In this document: one piece after another, positions 34,876 to 44,300 of the stretch
Layout: each line of letters opens with the position of its first letter
How positions within the stretch are numbered: the stretch's first letter is position 1
From: Nocardioides sp. zg-1230
GTDB taxonomy: Bacteria > Actinomycetota > Actinomycetes > Propionibacteriales > Nocardioidaceae
Length of the DNA stretch: 64,000 nucleotides
Direction: 5' to 3'
Assembly: GCF_013155335.1 (NCBI RefSeq)
Contig: NZ_JABJQZ010000002.1
Location: 372,001-436,000 of the forward strand
Translations under genes and position numbers: made by a program
Notes under the pieces: model-generated
Seen by the model: the letters and a program-made list of their open reading frames with translations, nothing else
Databases searched by the model: none
What the model was told of the DNA's origin: nothing

Positions 34876-35520
34876 TCAGGGCTCGATCAGGCCCGCCCGG
34901 ATGGCATAGCGCGTCAGCTCCACCCGGTCGCGCATCCCGAGCTTGCCGAGGATGTTGGCCCGGTGGCCCTCGACGGTCTTGAGCGCGATGTGCAGCTCCT
35001 TGGCGATCTCGCGCGAGGACCGGCCCTCGGCGATCAGCTTGATCACCTGGTCCTCGCGGGCGGTCAGCACCGACGTAGGTACCCGTTCGCCGCGGCGCAG
35101 CCGGTCGAGGTAGTCGCGCACGAGGGTGCCCTCCGCGCCGGGGTAGAGGAACGTCTCCCCGCGCATCGCCGCACGGCAGGCGCCGACGAGGTCCTCGTCG
35201 GCGACGGACTTGAGGACGTAGCCGCTCGCGCCGGCCTTGAGGGCGCCGAAGAAGTACTGCTCGTTGTCGTGCATCGAGAGCATCAGGATCTTCGGCGGGT
35301 TGCGCCGCCGGCCGATCTCGGACGCCGCCTGCAGGCCGGTCATCCGCGGCATCGCGATGTCGAGGACGACGAGGTCGACCACGGTGTCACGCACCCGCTC
35401 GACGGCCTCGGCCCCGTCGGCCGCCTCGGCAACGACCGACAGGTCGGGCTCCTGCTCGAGGATGAGACGTACGCCGCGGCGCACCAGGGTGTGGTCGTCG
35501 GCGAGGAGGATCCGGATCAC
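34876..35520 (-). CDS. NarL/FixJ-family response regulator
   Basis: 214 residues: receiver domain (acidic pocket D8/D9, phosphoacceptor D54 in V-L-D-I-A, K at about 104) and a LuxR-type HTH (L-T-A-R-E-D-Q-V-I-K-L-I-A-E-G to G-H-R-A-N-I-L-G-K-L). GTG start overlaps the histidine kinase stop, so the pair is one operon. Upstream and divergent lies the SPFH / TrkA-C / anion transporter operon, a likely target by position. Confidence 0.93.
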   Translation of the reverse strand: MIRILLADDHTLVRRGVRLILEQEPDLSVVAEAADGAEAVERVRDTVVDLVVLDIAMPRMTGLQAASEIGRRRNPPKILMLSMHDNEQYFFGALKAGASGYVLKSVADEDLVGACRAAMRGETFLYPGAEGTLVRDYLDRLRRGERVPTSVLTAREDQVIKLIAEGRSSREIAKELHIALKTVEGHRANILGKLGMRDRVELTRYAIRAGLIEP

Positions 35521-36494
35521 GCGACGACCTCCCCGGTGGTGGCGACGGGCACCTTGAGCCGCACCGTGGTGCCGTGCCGCGGCTGGCTGATCACCGACAG
35601 CTCGGCCTGCACGAGGGCCGCACGCTCGCGCATGCCCATCAGCCCCGACCCCTCGGCCAGGCCGGTGAAGCCGCGGCCGTCGTCGCGCACCTCCAGCACG
35701 ACGTGGGACCCGAGCCGCTGCAGGGACAGCTCGACCGCGCGCGCGTCGGCGTGCCGGGCCGCGTTGGTGAGCGCCTCCTGCGCCACCCGGTAGACGACCA
35801 CCTCGGCCTCCGGGCTCAGCGCCGGCAGCCCGGGTGCGAACGAGCGCCGCACCGACGCGGAGCTGCGGTCCGAGAACTCGGTCGCCAGCGCGGCCAGGGC
35901 GCTCGCCAGGCCCAGGTCCTCCAGGACGCCGGGACGCAGGCGCCGCGCCACCCGCCGTACGTCGTCGAGGCCGGTGCGGGCACTCTCCCGCACGGCCGCC
36001 AGCTCGGGCACCATCGCGGCAGGGGCCTGCGACTCCAGCTGCTTGAGGCCCAGCAGGACGACCGTCAGGCTCTGCCCCACCTCGTCGTGCAGCTCCTGCG
36101 CGATGCGGTGCCGCTCGGCCTCCTGCGCGGCCAGCGCGCGGGCGTCGCCGGTGCGCCGCTCCTCGGCGAGGCGGTCGAGGAGGCCGTTGACGCTGCGGGC
36201 GATGCCGAGCACCGGGCCGGCCCCCTCCTCGGGGAGCTCGGTCGGCTCGAGGTGCTCGATGTCCTCGAGCCGCGCGATCAGCCGGTGCAGCGGCGCCAGC
36301 GCCCAGCGGATGAGGAGGGCGTTGGTCAGGATCATCACCACCAGCCCGACACCGATGACGAGGAACTCCGAGGACACCGCGTCGGCGGAGACCCGGGCGG
36401 GGGAGAGGAGCAGCAGCAGCGCCGCGACCACGAGCACGACGCCGTTGATCAGGCAGATCGTCCAGAACAGCGGGAGGTGGCTGGGCAGACGCAT
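35517..36494 (-). CDS. NarL-type sensor histidine kinase
   Basis: 325 residues. Two membrane helices (about 8-30 and 43-64) enclose a very short outside loop, so sensing is likely within the membrane or by the HAMP-like segment after helix 2. The HisKA_3 box E-L-H-D-E-V-G-Q-S-L carries H136, and the ATPase has N-A-A-R-H-A and D-D-G-R-G-F. ATG 36494 is chosen; a GTG nine bases upstream is possible. Divergent from the 36589 operon across 94 bp. Confidence 0.92.
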   Translation of the reverse strand: MRLPSHLPLFWTICLINGVVLVVAALLLLLSPARVSADAVSSEFLVIGVGLVVMILTNALLIRWALAPLHRLIARLEDIEHLEPTELPEEGAGPVLGIARSVNGLLDRLAEERRTGDARALAAQEAERHRIAQELHDEVGQSLTVVLLGLKQLESQAPAAMVPELAAVRESARTGLDDVRRVARRLRPGVLEDLGLASALAALATEFSDRSSASVRRSFAPGLPALSPEAEVVVYRVAQEALTNAARHADARAVELSLQRLGSHVVLEVRDDGRGFTGLAEGSGLMGMRERAALVQAELSVISQPRHGTTVRLKVPVATTGEVVA

Positions 36495-36588
36495 GCCGAC
36501 CACCTTCCCATCCCGAGCCCCACCGGAGCCCACCAGATGGGGTCGGGCACCCATGGTCGCGACCGCCCGCTCCGCGAAGACTCGGGGC

Positions 36589-37137
36589 ATGCCACCGCCC
36601 GACGAGAACACCGCCGTCGACCCGACCGGGGCCGCCTGGGTGGTGTGGCTGGTGATCGTCGGTCCGGCGCTGCTGTTCGCGACGTTCACGTGCGTACGCC
36701 GCGTGGCGCCCGGGGAGCTCGTCCTCGTGCTGCGACGCGGCGAGGTGGTGCGCGTGCGCCGCAACGGGTTCGTCGCCCGCTGGCCCGGGCTGGAGCGGTT
36801 CGAGGCGGTGTCGACGGATCCGCGCGTCCTGCCGCTCGTGGTGCGCTCCCGCACGAGCGACGGCGTCCGTGTGGTGGCCCTCGCCGACCTGACGGTGCAG
36901 GTGCGCGACGTCCAGCCGGGCTCGGCGTACACCCCGGCGACGCAGGCCGCGCGGCTGGCCGAGGACACCGTCGCCCGGGCCGTCGAGCAGCTCGAGGTGG
37001 AGTCCCTCGTCGACGACCTCGAGGCGCTCGAGACCCGTTGGCCGGCCGAGCTCACCCGCCTGCTCCCGCTCGGCACCGAGGCCACCGCGCTGTCGGTCCT
37101 CGAGGTCGAGGCCCAGTTGACGGGTGGTGCTGCATGA
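36589..37137 (+). CDS. SPFH/band-7-like membrane protein
   Basis: 182 residues: one membrane helix (about 15-36) followed by an SPFH-like beta/alpha region (V-A-P-G-E-L-V-L-V-L-R-R-G-E, R-N-G-F-V-A-R-W-P-G-L, V-R-S-R-T-S-D-G-V). It is shorter than flotillin/stomatin proteins (about 250-500), covering only the head domain. It is first of three overlapping genes with a TrkA-C protein and a transporter, and could scaffold that transporter. Confidence 0.7.
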   Translation: MPPPDENTAVDPTGAAWVVWLVIVGPALLFATFTCVRRVAPGELVLVLRRGEVVRVRRNGFVARWPGLERFEAVSTDPRVLPLVVRSRTSDGVRVVALADLTVQVRDVQPGSAYTPATQAARLAEDTVARAVEQLEVESLVDDLEALETRWPAELTRLLPLGTEATALSVLEVEAQLTGGAA

Positions 37138-37631
37138 ACGACACCCCCCACCTGCTCGAGGTCGCGGTGTCGGTGGCCCTGATCGCCACCGCGATCGGCT
37201 TCGCCGTCGGGCTGGCGATCGGGCGCGGACGCCAGCCCCGCTGGCAGGAGAAGGGCAGCTTCGTCCACAAGGTCTCGATCGGCTTCGCGACCCTCGACCG
37301 GCTCGACGCGGTGCTGCTGCGCTTCAAGGTCGAGCCCGCGTCACGGCTCTCGGGCGTCGAGGTCGGCGAGCTGCGGCTGCCGTCCGGGTCGGGGGTCGCC
37401 ATCCTCGCGCGCGGGAAGGAGGTGCTCGTCCCCGACGCCCGCACCGTGCTGCGCTGCGGCGACCAGGTGCTGGTCGTCGCCGCCCTCGGCCAGGTCGCGC
37501 AGGTGGAGGACCGGCTGCGGTCGGTCAGCCGCTACGGCCGGCTCGCCAGCTGGGCCGAGGAGATGGACGACCCCGCGGGCTCGGCGCGGGCGTTCGGCGT
37601 CCGCAGGCGGGGCAAGGTCGGCGTCGCGTGA
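37134..37631 (+). CDS. Membrane-anchored TrkA-C (RCK_C) domain protein
   Basis: 165 residues: one N-terminal membrane helix (about 9-29), a linker, and a TrkA-C domain (L-S-G-V-E-V-G-E-L-R-L-P, C-G-D-Q-V-L-V-V). RCK_C domains bind nucleotides or ions and gate transporters. ATGA and GTGA overlaps with both neighbours make it a likely regulatory subunit of the following permease. Confidence 0.8.
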   Translation: MNDTPHLLEVAVSVALIATAIGFAVGLAIGRGRQPRWQEKGSFVHKVSIGFATLDRLDAVLLRFKVEPASRLSGVEVGELRLPSGSGVAILARGKEVLVPDARTVLRCGDQVLVVAALGQVAQVEDRLRSVSRYGRLASWAEEMDDPAGSARAFGVRRRGKVGVA

Positions 37632-38920
37632 TCCTCACCTCGGCGGCCCTGGCGATCTTCATCGTCGCCTACGCGCTGATCGCGACCGAGCGCGTCCATC
37701 GCGTCGCTGCGGCGCTCGGCGGCGTGGCCGGCATGGTCGTCATCGGCCTCGTCGACGCGCGTACGGCGTTCTTCGACGAGCACACCGGCGTCGACTGGAA
37801 CGTGATCTTCCTGCTCTTCGGGATGATGATCATCGTCGGCGTGCTCAAGCAGACCGGGCTCTTCGAGTTCCTCGCGCTGTGGGCGGCCAAGAAGTCGGGC
37901 GGCCACCCCTACAAGCTGCTCGTGCTGCTGGTGCTGGTCGGCGCCGCCGTGGCGCCGATCCTCGACAACGTCACCTGCGTGCTGCTCGTCGCCCCGGTCA
38001 CCCTGTCGGTCTGCCGGCGGCTCCAGCTGCCGTCGGCGCCGTACCTGATCTCGCTCATCCTGGCCTCCAACATCGGCGGGATGTCGACGCTGATCGGCGA
38101 CCCGCCCAACATCATCATCGCGAGCCGGGCCGGGCTGACGTTCACGGACTTCCTCGTCCACTCGCTCCCGCTGACGATCATCCTGCTCGTCCTCTTCGTG
38201 GTCATGGCGCGCTGGCTGTTCCGCAAGGACATGACGGTGATGGGCAACGTCCACGGCCTCGACGACCTCCGCCCCGTCGACGCGATCACCAACGTCCGGA
38301 TGCTGCGCCGCTCGCTCCTCGTGCTGCTGCTCGTCATGGTCGCCTTCAGCCTCCACTCCGTCATGCACCTCGACCCGTCGGTGGTGGCGATGATGGGAGC
38401 CGGCGCGATGGTGCTGGTCTCGCGCACCGAGCCCGAGGAGTTCCTCGAGGAGGTCGAGTGGGCCACCCTCGCCTTCTTCATGGCGCTCTTCGTGCTCGTC
38501 GGTGCGCTCGTCCAGGTGGGCGTCATCGGTGCGGTGAGCGAGTGGGCCGCCGAGGCGATGGGGGAGCGCCAGCTGCTCGGTGCGACAGCGCTGCTGTTCG
38601 GCTCCGCGATCGTGGGCGCCTTCGTCGACAACATCCCCTACACGACCGCCACGGTCCCCGTCGTCGAGGAGATGGTCGCCGGGACCGGGGCGTCCGGTGC
38701 CGACAGCCCGCTGTGGTGGGCCTTCGTGTTCGGGGCCGACCTCGGCGGCAACACCACCGCCGTCGCAGCCGGCGCCAACGTGGTCGTGCTCGGCATCGCG
38801 GCCAAGGCGGGGGAGCCGATCAGCTTCTGGGGGTTCACCAGGTACGGCGTCGTGGTCACCGTGATGACGCTCCTGGTCGCCTGGGCCTACGTCTACCTGC
38901 GCTACTTCGCCTGGGTCTGA
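37628..38920 (+). CDS. ArsB/NhaD-superfamily anion permease (SLC13-like)
   Basis: A 430-residue ion-transporter-superfamily permease with about 11-12 membrane helices in two inverted halves. Hairpin-loop motifs are A-P-I-L-D-N-V-T-C-V and S-N-I-G-G-M-S-T-L-I-G-D-P-P-N in the first half, and F-V-D-N-I-P-Y-T-T and G-A-D-L-G-G-N-T-T in the second. The second replaces the usual G-D-P with G-G-N. Substrate may be a dicarboxylate or other oxyanion. Uptake or export of malonate would suit the catabolic region, but nothing in the sequence demands it. It is the last gene of its operon and is followed by a long inverted repeat. Confidence 0.87.
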   Translation: MILTSAALAIFIVAYALIATERVHRVAAALGGVAGMVVIGLVDARTAFFDEHTGVDWNVIFLLFGMMIIVGVLKQTGLFEFLALWAAKKSGGHPYKLLVLLVLVGAAVAPILDNVTCVLLVAPVTLSVCRRLQLPSAPYLISLILASNIGGMSTLIGDPPNIIIASRAGLTFTDFLVHSLPLTIILLVLFVVMARWLFRKDMTVMGNVHGLDDLRPVDAITNVRMLRRSLLVLLLVMVAFSLHSVMHLDPSVVAMMGAGAMVLVSRTEPEEFLEEVEWATLAFFMALFVLVGALVQVGVIGAVSEWAAEAMGERQLLGATALLFGSAIVGAFVDNIPYTTATVPVVEEMVAGTGASGADSPLWWAFVFGADLGGNTTAVAAGANVVVLGIAAKAGEPISFWGFTRYGVVVTVMTLLVAWAYVYLRYFAWV

Positions 38921-38932
38921 GGGGCGCCGTGC

Positions 38933-38995
38933 CGCACGTGCGGCGGACCTGGCCCTCGATCCGCTACCTGGCGGGCCACATCCGCCGCACGTGCG
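38933..38995 (+). terminator. 15-bp inverted repeat after the anion permease gene
   Basis: CGCACGTGCGGCGGA (38933-38947) pairs perfectly with TCCGCCGCACGTGCG (38981-38995) across 33 bases. It starts 13 bases after the stop codon and probably terminates the operon. The arms contain the palindrome CACGTG, so each arm can also self-pair, which is unusual for a simple terminator. Confidence 0.6.
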
Positions 38996-39010
38996 CCACA
39001 GAGGACGCCA

Positions 39011-39106
39011 CTACGGCACGAGCCCGGCGAGCCGCTCGATCTCGTCGACGACGCTCGTCTTTCCGGAGCACGAGACACCCTCGACGAGGTTGTTGCGCAC
39101 GCCCAC
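39011..39106 (-). pseudogene. Remnant of a P-loop NTPase gene (31 codons)
   Basis: On the minus strand GTG 39106 opens V-R-N-N-L-V-E-G-V-S-C-S-G-K-T-S-V-V, an excellent Walker A N-terminus of the small AAA/kinase family. It meets a stop (TAG, 39013-39011) after 31 codons, where such proteins run to about 150-200 residues. No continuation is found in other frames before the inverted repeat and the permease gene. It looks like the surviving 5' end of a gene truncated by rearrangement. Confidence 0.6.
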
Positions 39107-39127
39107 GCACCCAGTATCAACTGTTGC

Positions 39128-39140
39128 CAGCGAATCGCTG
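39128..39140. promoter_or_regulatory. 13-bp palindrome upstream of carbamate kinase
   Basis: CAGCGAATCGCTG is a perfect palindrome around a single central base, 57 bases before the carbamate kinase ATG. It is a plausible operator for the kinase/ring-opening hydrolase pair. It does not match the CGGCAG-N3-TTGCCG sites. Confidence 0.45.
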
Positions 39141-39197
39141 AGTCGTTGGTCGAATCTGCCGTGGGGAGCGTGTGAGCGGCGACACTAGGTTTGCGCC

Positions 39198-40133
39198 ATG
39201 AGGGTCCTGCTCGCACTCGGTGGCAACGCCATGACGAACGCCGACGGCCGGGCGCGCCCGGAGGACCAGATCGAGGCGGCGCAGGTCGCGATGGCGGCCG
39301 TCGCCGGACTCCTCGAGCACGACCACGACGTCGTCATCACCCACGGCAACGGCCCCCAGGTCGGCAACCTGCTGGTGAAGAACGAGCTCGCCGCGGGCGT
39401 CGTACCCCCTGTCCCGCTCGACTGGTGCGGCGCCCAGACGCAGGCCACCCTCGGCTTCGTCCTGATGGACGCCCTCGACCGCGAGCTCGCCGCCCGGGGG
39501 ATCGAGCGGCGCAGCGCCGCGCTCGTCACCCGCACGCTCGTCGACGCCGACGACGACGGGTTCACCCATCCCACCAAGCCGATCGGTCGCCACCTTCCCG
39601 AGGCCGAGGCCAGGGTGCTCGTCGACCACGGCGAGACGTGGGAGGACCGCGGCGAGAAGGGCTGGCGCCGCGTCGTCGCCTCGCCCGAGCCGCGGGAGAT
39701 CCTCGACGCCCCCGCTGTCCTGGCGCTCATCGAGGCCGGCTTCGTCGTGGTGGCCAACGGCGGTGGCGGCATCCCGCACGTACGCCGTCCCGACGGGTCG
39801 CTCGCCGGCGTCGAGGCCGTCATCGACAAGGACCTCGGCGCCGCCCTGCTCGCCCGCACCACCGGGGCGGAGGTGCTCGTCATCGCCACCGACGTGCCCA
39901 ACGCCGTGATCCGCTGGGGCGAGCCCGACGCCGAGCCGCTCGGCCGGGTCAGCGTCGCGGACCTGCGCGCCCACGCCGCCGACGGCCACTTCGCGTCCGG
40001 CTCGATGGGGCCCAAGGTCGACGCGGTCTGCCGCTTCGTCGAGGCCACTGGCGGCACGGGCGTCATCACCAGCCTCGACCAGATCACCGCGGCCGTCGCC
40101 GGCGAGGCCGGCACCGTCGTCGTACCCACCTGA
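39198..40133 (+). CDS. arcC: Carbamate kinase
   Basis: 311 residues of the carbamate kinase/amino-acid kinase fold: A-L-G-G-N-A-M at the N-terminus, [16 protein letters not shown] and the C-terminal G-S-M-G-P-K-V-D. It converts carbamoyl phosphate and ADP to ATP, ammonia and CO2 in catabolic pathways. No arginine deiminase or ornithine carbamoyltransferase gene is nearby. The likely source of carbamoyl phosphate is the FdrA/DUF1116/DUF2877 complex at 10-13.8 kb, as in the E. coli oxamate system. It is followed 22 bp later by the barbiturase-family gene. Confidence 0.95.
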   Translation: MRVLLALGGNAMTNADGRARPEDQIEAAQVAMAAVAGLLEHDHDVVITHGNGPQVGNLLVKNELAAGVVPPVPLDWCGAQTQATLGFVLMDALDRELAARGIERRSAALVTRTLVDADDDGFTHPTKPIGRHLPEAEARVLVDHGETWEDRGEKGWRRVVASPEPREILDAPAVLALIEAGFVVVANGGGGIPHVRRPDGSLAGVEAVIDKDLGAALLARTTGAEVLVIATDVPNAVIRWGEPDAEPLGRVSVADLRAHAADGHFASGSMGPKVDAVCRFVEATGGTGVITSLDQITAAVAGEAGTVVVPT

Positions 40134-40155
40134 CCGCAACGAAAGGAAGCACCGC

Positions 40156-41262
40156 ATGCCCTCCGCCATCGAGGTCCGCAAGGTCCCCATCCACTCCGTG
40201 GCCGACGCCTCCGAGCTGACGAAGCTCGTCGACGAGGGCGTCATCGCCGCCGACCGCGTCTTCGCGATCATCGGCAAGACCGAGGGCAACGGCGGTGTCA
40301 ACGACTACACCCGCATCATCGCCGACCGAGCCTTCCGCGAGGCGCTGGTCGCCAAGGGCGCCGACCCGGAGCAGGTCAAGGGCATCCCGATCGTGTGGTC
40401 CGGCGGCACCGACGGCGTCATCAGCCCCCACGCCACGATCTTCGCGACCACCGACGTCCCCGAGGACGACCCGTCGCGCGAGGAGCTGCGGCTGACGGCC
40501 GGCTTCGCGATGAGCGAGGCCATCCTGCCCGAGGAGATCGGCTACACCGCGATGATCGAGAAGGTCGCCGCGGGCGTGAAGGTCGCCATGGAGCGCGCCG
40601 GCATCACCGACCCCGCCGACGTGCACTACGTGCAGACCAAGACGCCGCTGCTGACCATCCACACCATCCGCGACGCCAAGTCGCGCGGCAAGAAGGTGTG
40701 GACCGAGCACACCCACGAGTCGATGGACCTCTCCAACGGCGTCACCGGGCTCGGCATCGCCGTCGCGCTCGGTGAGATCGACATGCCCACCGACGCCGAC
40801 GTGATGCACAACCGCGAGCTCTACTCCTCGGTGGCGTCGTGCTCCTCGGGCGTCGAGCTCGACCAGGCCCAGATCGTCGTGGTCGGCAACGCGAAGGGTG
40901 TGGGCGGTCGCTACCGCATCGGTCACTCGGTGATGAAGGACGCCCTCGACGCCGACGGCATCTGGGAGGCCATCCGCTCCGCCGGTCTCGACCTGCCCGA
41001 GCGGCCGCGCACCAGCGACCTCGACGGCAAGCTCGTCAACGTCTTCCTCAAGTGCGAGGCCAGCCAGGACGGCATGGTGCGGGGCAGGCGCAACGCGATG
41101 CTCGACGACTCCGACGTGCACTGGCACCGCCAGATCAAGTCGTGCGTCGGTGGCGTCACCGCTGCCGTCACCGGCGACCCGGCCGTCTTCGTCTCGGTCT
41201 CCGCGGCCCACCAGGGCCCCGAGGGTGGCGGCCCGGTCGCCGCGATCGTCGACCTCGGCTGA
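40156..41262 (+). CDS. Barbiturase / cyanuric acid hydrolase family ring-opening amidohydrolase
   Basis: 368 residues of the AtzD/barbiturase family, whose fold has three similar domains each giving a Ser-Lys pair. K41 (I-G-K-T-E-G-N-G-G), K162 (Q-T-K-T-P) and K299 match the lysines. S82 (V-W-S-G-G-T-D-G), S231 (S-C-S-S-G-V-E) and S349 or S347 ([15 protein letters not shown]) match the serines. It opens a planar cyclic imide, barbiturate to ureidomalonate or cyanurate to carboxybiuret. The Mo-hydroxylase and nucleobase permease favour barbiturase, which is not proven. AAAGGAAG precedes the ATG; it is cotranscribed with carbamate kinase. Confidence 0.92.
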   Translation: MPSAIEVRKVPIHSVADASELTKLVDEGVIAADRVFAIIGKTEGNGGVNDYTRIIADRAFREALVAKGADPEQVKGIPIVWSGGTDGVISPHATIFATTDVPEDDPSREELRLTAGFAMSEAILPEEIGYTAMIEKVAAGVKVAMERAGITDPADVHYVQTKTPLLTIHTIRDAKSRGKKVWTEHTHESMDLSNGVTGLGIAVALGEIDMPTDADVMHNRELYSSVASCSSGVELDQAQIVVVGNAKGVGGRYRIGHSVMKDALDADGIWEAIRSAGLDLPERPRTSDLDGKLVNVFLKCEASQDGMVRGRRNAMLDDSDVHWHRQIKSCVGGVTAAVTGDPAVFVSVSAAHQGPEGGGPVAAIVDLG

Positions 41263-41328
41263 GGTTTCTCCACATCCTCGCGCGGGGCCGGCAGGCGACT
41301 GTCGGTCCCGCGTGATGGGGTGTCTTCT

Positions 41329-44300
41329 GTGAGTACGACGCCTCGCTACCGGCTGGTGGCCCCCGACCGCTCGGTCGTGGTGCCCGAGCTCGACGAGCAC
41401 CAGCAGCGGGTGGTCGACCACGAGGGCGGCCCGCTCCTCGTGCTCGCCGGACCGGGCACGGGCAAGACGACGACGCTGGTCGAGGCGATCGTCGACCGCA
41501 TCGAACAGCGCGGGGCCTCACCCGACGCCGTCCTCGCGCTGACCTTCTCCCGCAAGGCCGCCGAGCAGCTGCGCGACCGGGTCACCGCCCGCGTCGCGCG
41601 CACGACCGCGGCGGCGTCGTGCTCGACCTTCCACTCCTTCGCCTACGCCCTGGTCAGGAAGTACGCACCGGCCGAGCTCTACGAGGGCGCCATCCGCCTG
41701 CTGTCCGCGCCCGAGGCCGACGTCGTCCTGCGCGAGCTGCTGCGCGACAACCCCGAGTCGGTCGTGTGGCCCGAGCCGCTGCGCCGGGCCGCCGGCACCC
41801 GGGGCTTCGTGCGCGAGGTCCAGGCCGTCCTGGCCCGCGCCCGGGAGAAGGGCCTCGACCCGTCCGGGCTGCGCGCCCTCGGGATCGAGCACGACCTCCC
41901 GGAGCTGGTGGCCGCCGGCCTCTTCCTCGAGCAGTACCTCACCGTCCTCGACAACCTCGGCGCCACCGACTACTCCGACCTGATCCGCCGGGCCGTGATC
42001 GAGGCCGAGACCCACCGCGACGAGCTGCGGGCGCGCTGGCAGCACGTGTTCGTCGATGAATACCAGGACACCGACCCCGGCCAGGTGGCCCTGCTCCGCG
42101 CGCTGGCCGGTGACGGACGCGACCTGACCGTGGTGGGTGACCCGCACCAGTCCATCTACGGCTTCCGCGGTGCGGACGTGCGCGGCATCCTCGACTTCCC
42201 GGCGAGCTTCCCGACCGTCACCGGTGCCCCGGCCCCGGTCGTGGTGCTGCAGCGCACCCGCCGGTTCGGCCCGCGGATCCTGCTGGCCGCCGGGCGCGTG
42301 GCCCACCGGCTGACCCTCACCGGCAGCATCGACGCCGCGGCGCGGGACGCGTTCCTCTCGCCCGAGGCCGTCGCCGGCCCGCAGGGCGACGGCCGCGTCG
42401 AGGTCGTCACCTACGACACCGAGCGCGCCGAGGCCGAGCGGCTCGCCGACCTGCTGCGGCGCGCCCACCTCGAGGACGGCATCGCATGGGACCGGATGGC
42501 GGTCCTGGTCCGCTCCGGCCGCACGAGCATCCCGCCGCTGCGCCGCGCCCTGGCCGCCGCTGGTGTCCCCGTCGAGGTCGCGTCCGACGACCTGCCCCTG
42601 GTCCGTGACCCGGCGGTGGTGCCCCTGCTCGACGGACTGCGCGCCGTGGTCAACCTCGACAACGACGACCCCGACTCGCCCGACTTCCTCGACCCGGGCC
42701 GCGTCGAGTCGCTGCTGCTGTCGCCGCTCGGCGGGCTCGACGCGTCCGACCTGCGCGCCCTGGTGCGCCGCCTCCGCACCCGCGAGAAGGACGTCGCCGA
42801 CCCGTCTGTGCGGCGCACGTCGCGCGAGCTGCTGCGCCTCGCGGTCGTCGAGCCCGACTTCCTCGACGGGCTCGAGGGCCCCGACGTCCAACGCGCCGGC
42901 GCCCTCGCCGAGCTGCTGCGCGGGGGAGCCCGGATGCTCGCGGAGCGGGCGGGCGTCGAGGACGTGCTCTGGCACCTGTGGTCCGGCACCGCCTGGCCCC
43001 AGCGGCTGCGCCGCCAGGTCGACATGGGAGGCGCGAGCACCCGCCGGGCCCACCGCGACCTCGACGCGATCGTGGCGCTCTTCGACCTCGCCTCGCGCGC
43101 GGTCGACCAGCGCGACCACGTCGGGGTCGCCGCGTTCTTCGCCAGCGTCGTCGCCCAGCAGCTGCCTGCCGACACGCTCGCCGAGCAGGGCGTGCGCGGT
43201 GCGGCGGTGCGGCTCCTCACGGCCCACCGCTCCAAGGGCCTGGAGTGGGACCTCGTCGTGGTCGCACACGTGCAGCAGGAGGGCTGGCCCGACCTGCGCC
43301 GTCGTACGACCCTCCTCGGCGCCGACCGCATCGGCGTCGACGCCGCCGGGCACCCCGACCTCGTCCCGCCCGTGACCACGCGGGCGCTGCTCATGGAGGA
43401 GCGGCGCCTCTTCTACGTCGCCTGCACCCGCGCCCGCCGTCGCCTCGTCGTGAGCGCCGTCCGATCGCCGGACGACGACGGGGAGCAGCCGTCGCGGTTC
43501 CTCGAGGAGCTCGGCGTCACCGTCGACCACCAGGACGGCCGGCCGCCGCGACCGCTGTCGCTGGGCGGGCTCGTGGCCGAGCTGCGCCGCACGGCCGCCG
43601 ACCCGGGCGCCACACCGGCGCTGCGCGAGGCGGCCGCTCGCCGCCTCGCCGCGCTGGCCGCCGAGGAGGTCAGCGGACGCCAGCTCGTGCCGGCCGCCGA
43701 CCCGTCGACGTGGTGGGGCACCCGCAGCGCCAGCCGGTCCGTCCAGCCGATCCGCGACCCCGACCGGCCCGTGCCGATCTCGGCCAGCATGCTCGAGTCG
43801 ATCCTCGTCTGCCCCGCCCAGTGGTTCTTCGAGCGGGAGGCAGGCGGGGTCTCCGCGGTCCACCAGTCGGCCAACCTCGGGCAGGTCCTCCACGCCCTCG
43901 CCGAGCGGGTCGCCGTCGGCGACCTGCCCGCCGAGGTGGAGGCGCTCATGGCCGAGGTCGAGGCCGTGTGGGACCGGCTCGCCTTCCGCACGCCGTGGTC
44001 GCGGCAGCGCGAGCTCGCCCGCATCCGCAAGGCCGTCGCCCGCTTCGTCCGCTGGCACCTCGACAACCCGCGCGAGTTCCTCGGCGCCGAGCAGCGCTTC
44101 CAGAGCGTGGTCGACGTCGACGGTCGGCCGGTCCTGCTCACCGGCTTCGCCGACCGCCTCGAGATCGACGACGACGGCCGGGTGGTCGTCGTCGACTTCA
44201 AGAGCGCCCGCAGCGCGCCCACAGGGCCGTCGGTCGCGGGCAACCTGCAGCTCGCGCTCTACCAGTACGCCGTCGACACCGGGGCCGTCGACGAGTCGGC

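Noticed and set aside
40156..41262. Cyanuric acid hydrolase in an s-triazine pathway
   Set aside because: The family covers both cyanuric acid hydrolase and barbiturase. No biuret hydrolase or triazine genes are present, while the nucleobase permease and Mo-hydroxylase fit barbiturate. Not excluded by sequence.
10167..41262. Recently acquired genomic island or prophage
   Set aside because: No integrase, transposase, tRNA boundary or change in base composition or codon use; the blocks are interrupted by ordinary genes.
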